Both the position numbers and the translations under genes were made by a program. 5,839 nt of DNA from Acidobacteria bacterium UBA2990. GTDB lineage: Bacteria; Acidobacteriota; Vicinamibacteria; Vicinamibacterales; UBA8438. A model generated the notes under the pieces. It saw nothing but the letters and a program-made list of their open reading frames with translations. It made no database searches and was not told the DNA's origin. Below are positions 4,316 through 5,839 of the stretch, piece after piece. Within the stretch, counting starts at the first letter, position 1. Every line of letters starts with the position of its first letter. Location of the stretch: NCBI GenBank assembly GCA_002347025.1, contig DEAE01000025.1, positions 1-5,839 of the forward strand, in the 5' to 3' direction.

Positions 4316-5713
4316 TCAAGCAAAATGTCCACGCACGTCGGTCACTTCTCCTGCAACTGCCGCCGCGGCTACCATTGCAGGGCTCATCAGTAACGTCCGC
4401 CCGGTTGGGCTACCCTGACGGCCTTTGAAGTTGCGGTTGGACGAAGATGCGCAAACCTGACTTCCTTCTAGTCGATCGGGGTTCATAGCTAGACACATCG
4501 AGCAACCGGCATTCCGCCACTCAAATCCAGCATCACGAAATACTTGATCTAGGCCTTCTTCTTCAGCTGCAAACTGGACCGACCGGGATCCAGGCACCAC
4601 TAGCGCTGTTACATGAGGGGCCACACTGCGGCCCTTTGCGATCCGCCCTGCTTCACGAAGATCAGACAGCCTCGAATTGGTGCAGGATCCAACAAACGCC
4701 ACATCGATCTTAGTACCCGTGATCCGTTCACCGCCGGTCAGTCCCATGAACGCCAATGCTTCGGAAACCCCTCCGTTCTGAGCTCCACCACCAATCGACG
4801 GAATGCACTCACTCACAGCAACTGACTGACCCGGATTGATACCCCATGTGACCCGCGGTTCAATCGCTGCCGCATCAATCTCAACCACATCGTCATAATC
4901 TGCATCGGTATCCGAAGCGATCGAGCGCCACCAAGACACTGCCCTATCAAATGCATCACCAGCTGGAGCAAACTGGCGACCCTTTAGATACTCAAATGTA
5001 GTCTGATCGGGATTTACGTAGCCAACTCTGGCGCCTCCTTCAATTGACATATTGCAGATGGTCAACCGTTCATCGATACTCATTCGCTCAACCGCAGTGC
5101 CGCCATACTCATAGGCGTATCCGACTCCACCATTCACACCAAGCCGATGGATAATCTCAAGCACCACATCTTTTGCGAAAACCCCACGCCCCAGCTCACC
5201 ATTCACTGCGATGCGACGCACTTTCAAAGGGTCGATAGCAAGCGATTGCGAAGCTAGCACGTCCCGGACCTGGGAGGTTCCAACGCCTAGCGCCACAGCC
5301 CCCAAGGCACCATGAGTGGACGTATGACTATCACCGCATGCCACCGTCATTCCAGGCTGGGTCAGTCCAAGTTCTGGGCCGATGACGTGCACGATCCCCT
5401 GTCTATCGCTGTCAAGGTTCCAGAATGGAATGTCAAACTCGGCGCAGTTCTTCTCAAGGGCGGAGAGCATCGCTTCAGCCAGTGGATCCTGAAATGGCCG
5501 GCTTGTGTCACCTGTGGGTATGATGTGGTCCGTTGTCCCAAAAGTTCGGTCCGGAAAAGCCACGCCGATACCGCGTGAGCGCAGCATATCGAACGCTTGC
5601 GGTGTCGTAACTTCATGAATCAGGTGCAGCCCGATGAAAAGTTGTGCTTGTCCGGTCGACAGCTGGCGAACTGTGTGGAGGTCCCAAACTTTCTTGAGGA
5701 GTGTCTTTCCCAT
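4316..5713 (-). CDS. leuC: 3-isopropylmalate dehydratase (isomerase) large subunit
   Basis: Large catalytic subunit of the LeuCD isomerase, carrying the [4Fe-4S] cluster. From ATG at 5713 it has 465 residues, almost the E. coli length. Visible aconitase-family motifs are LIHEVTTPQAFD (31-42), GDSHTSTHGALGAVALGVGTS (127-147), the cluster cysteines C344 (VGSCTNSR), C404 and C407 (NAGCSMC), and SNRNFKGRQG (425-434). The C-terminus SPAMVAAAAVAGEVTDVR is typical. GRTLL replaces the more usual GRTHL just before it. Start choice: the reading frame extends to a GTG at 5761, but the extra 16 residues (beginning MARFVNRRPP) have no match to the family, whereas MGKTLLKKVWDLH matches the usual LeuC N-terminus. 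Neither start has a clear Shine-Dalgarno. It precedes leuD by 67 bases, fitting a leuCD unit, and is preceded by what looks like the end of another gene. Confidence 0.95.
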   Translation of the reverse strand: MGKTLLKKVWDLHTVRQLSTGQAQLFIGLHLIHEVTTPQAFDMLRSRGIGVAFPDRTFGTTDHIIPTGDTSRPFQDPLAEAMLSALEKNCAEFDIPFWNLDSDRQGIVHVIGPELGLTQPGMTVACGDSHTSTHGALGAVALGVGTSQVRDVLASQSLAIDPLKVRRIAVNGELGRGVFAKDVVLEIIHRLGVNGGVGYAYEYGGTAVERMSIDERLTICNMSIEGGARVGYVNPDQTTFEYLKGRQFAPAGDAFDRAVSWWRSIASDTDADYDDVVEIDAAAIEPRVTWGINPGQSVAVSECIPSIGGGAQNGGVSEALAFMGLTGGERITGTKIDVAFVGSCTNSRLSDLREAGRIAKGRSVAPHVTALVVPGSRSVQFAAEEEGLDQVFRDAGFEWRNAGCSMCLAMNPDRLEGSQVCASSSNRNFKGRQGSPTGRTLLMSPAMVAAAAVAGEVTDVRGHFA

Positions 5714-5730
5714 GTAGTCACTAAAGAAAT

Positions 5731-5755
5731 AAGGCGGCCTTCGGTTAACAAACCG
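5731..5755 (-). repeat. Two tandem small hairpins in the leuC leader
   Basis: On the minus strand a CGGTT-TGTT-AACCG hairpin (5742-5755) is followed directly by AAGG-CCG-CCTT (5731-5741) and then a T-rich ATTTCTTT. Both stems are perfect but short. They sit between the putative upstream gene end (5789) and the leuC ATG (5713). They could be a weak terminator for the upstream gene or a leader structure limiting leuC translation, where no Shine-Dalgarno is seen. Chance cannot be excluded. Confidence 0.3.
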
Positions 5756-5788
5756 CGCCACAAGTCTGTGAAGGGTTTTATGGATCCA

Positions 5789-5839
5789 CTAGATCGGCGG
5801 CTCTACAGCCCCGATGGGCTCAACCTCCTCAGCGGGCTC
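5789..5839 (-). CDS. Probable C-terminal tail of an upstream gene (runs off the right edge)
   Basis: One minus-strand frame is open from the window edge to TAG at 5789-5791, giving 16 residues (EPAEEVEPIGAVEPPI). The other two minus frames are closed within 40 bases. The Glu/Pro-rich repeat of the E-P type resembles a low-complexity acidic protein tail, but the fragment is too short to name and could be chance. If real, it ends 75 bases upstream of leuC in the same orientation and might share its transcript. Confidence 0.35.
   Translation of the reverse strand, partial: EPAEEVEPIGAVEPPI

Noticed and set aside
4084..4428. Plus-strand open frame across the leuD-leuC gap
   Set aside because: It is antisense to both conserved subunits and has no visible start signals or motifs.
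1..5839. Mobile element, CRISPR array, toxin-antitoxin or defence system
   Set aside because: No transposase, integrase, direct-repeat array or small paired genes were seen; nearly all the sequence is explained by the leucine genes and one regulator.

Overview
The window holds a bacterial leucine-biosynthesis locus. All four dedicated enzymes of the isopropylmalate pathway are present and intact: leuC, leuD, leuA and leuB, all on the minus strand. A LysR-type regulator gene lies on the plus strand between leuD and leuA. Gene density, Shine-Dalgarno sites, GTG starts and short gaps all indicate a bacterium. The LeuD C-terminus (SGTWDATGLLLDDF...PYIRGF) and the style of LeuC do not look like Enterobacteria. 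From memory they resemble Acidobacteriota-type proteins, but this placement is tentative and nothing in the window proves it.

Layout, left to right. Bases 1-95 (minus) are the start of an unidentified exported protein with a clear signal peptide, running off the edge. Bases 96-251 are non-coding and hold at most a weak promoter for that gene. leuB (252-1313) follows, then an 89-base gap with a perfect 6-bp hairpin, then leuA (1403-2578). An AT-rich divergent control region (about 2579-2717) separates leuA from the lysR gene (2718-3611, plus). lysR converges on leuD (3655-4248, minus) across 43 bases that carry two hairpins. leuC (4316-5713, minus) precedes leuD in the direction of transcription, with a 67-base gap. 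At the right edge, 5789-5839 looks like the last 16 codons of another minus-strand gene.

How it works together: LeuA condenses acetyl-CoA and 2-ketoisovalerate to 2-isopropylmalate. LeuC and LeuD form the Fe-S isomerase that makes 3-isopropylmalate. LeuB oxidises this to the precursor of 2-ketoisocaproate, which is then transaminated to leucine. The minus-strand set appears to form two transcription units, leuCD and leuAB. The regulator diverges from leuAB and is well placed to control it.

The most notable points are a LeuA with no C-terminal leucine-binding regulatory domain, a LeuB in which the conserved coenzyme-selecting Asp is Ser, and a palindrome-rich leuA/lysR control region. leuA and leuC are each better started at an internal codon than at the longest possible start. 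I see no evidence of a mobile element, CRISPR array, RNA gene or wholly new system here; this is mainly a well-formed metabolic locus with unusual regulatory features.
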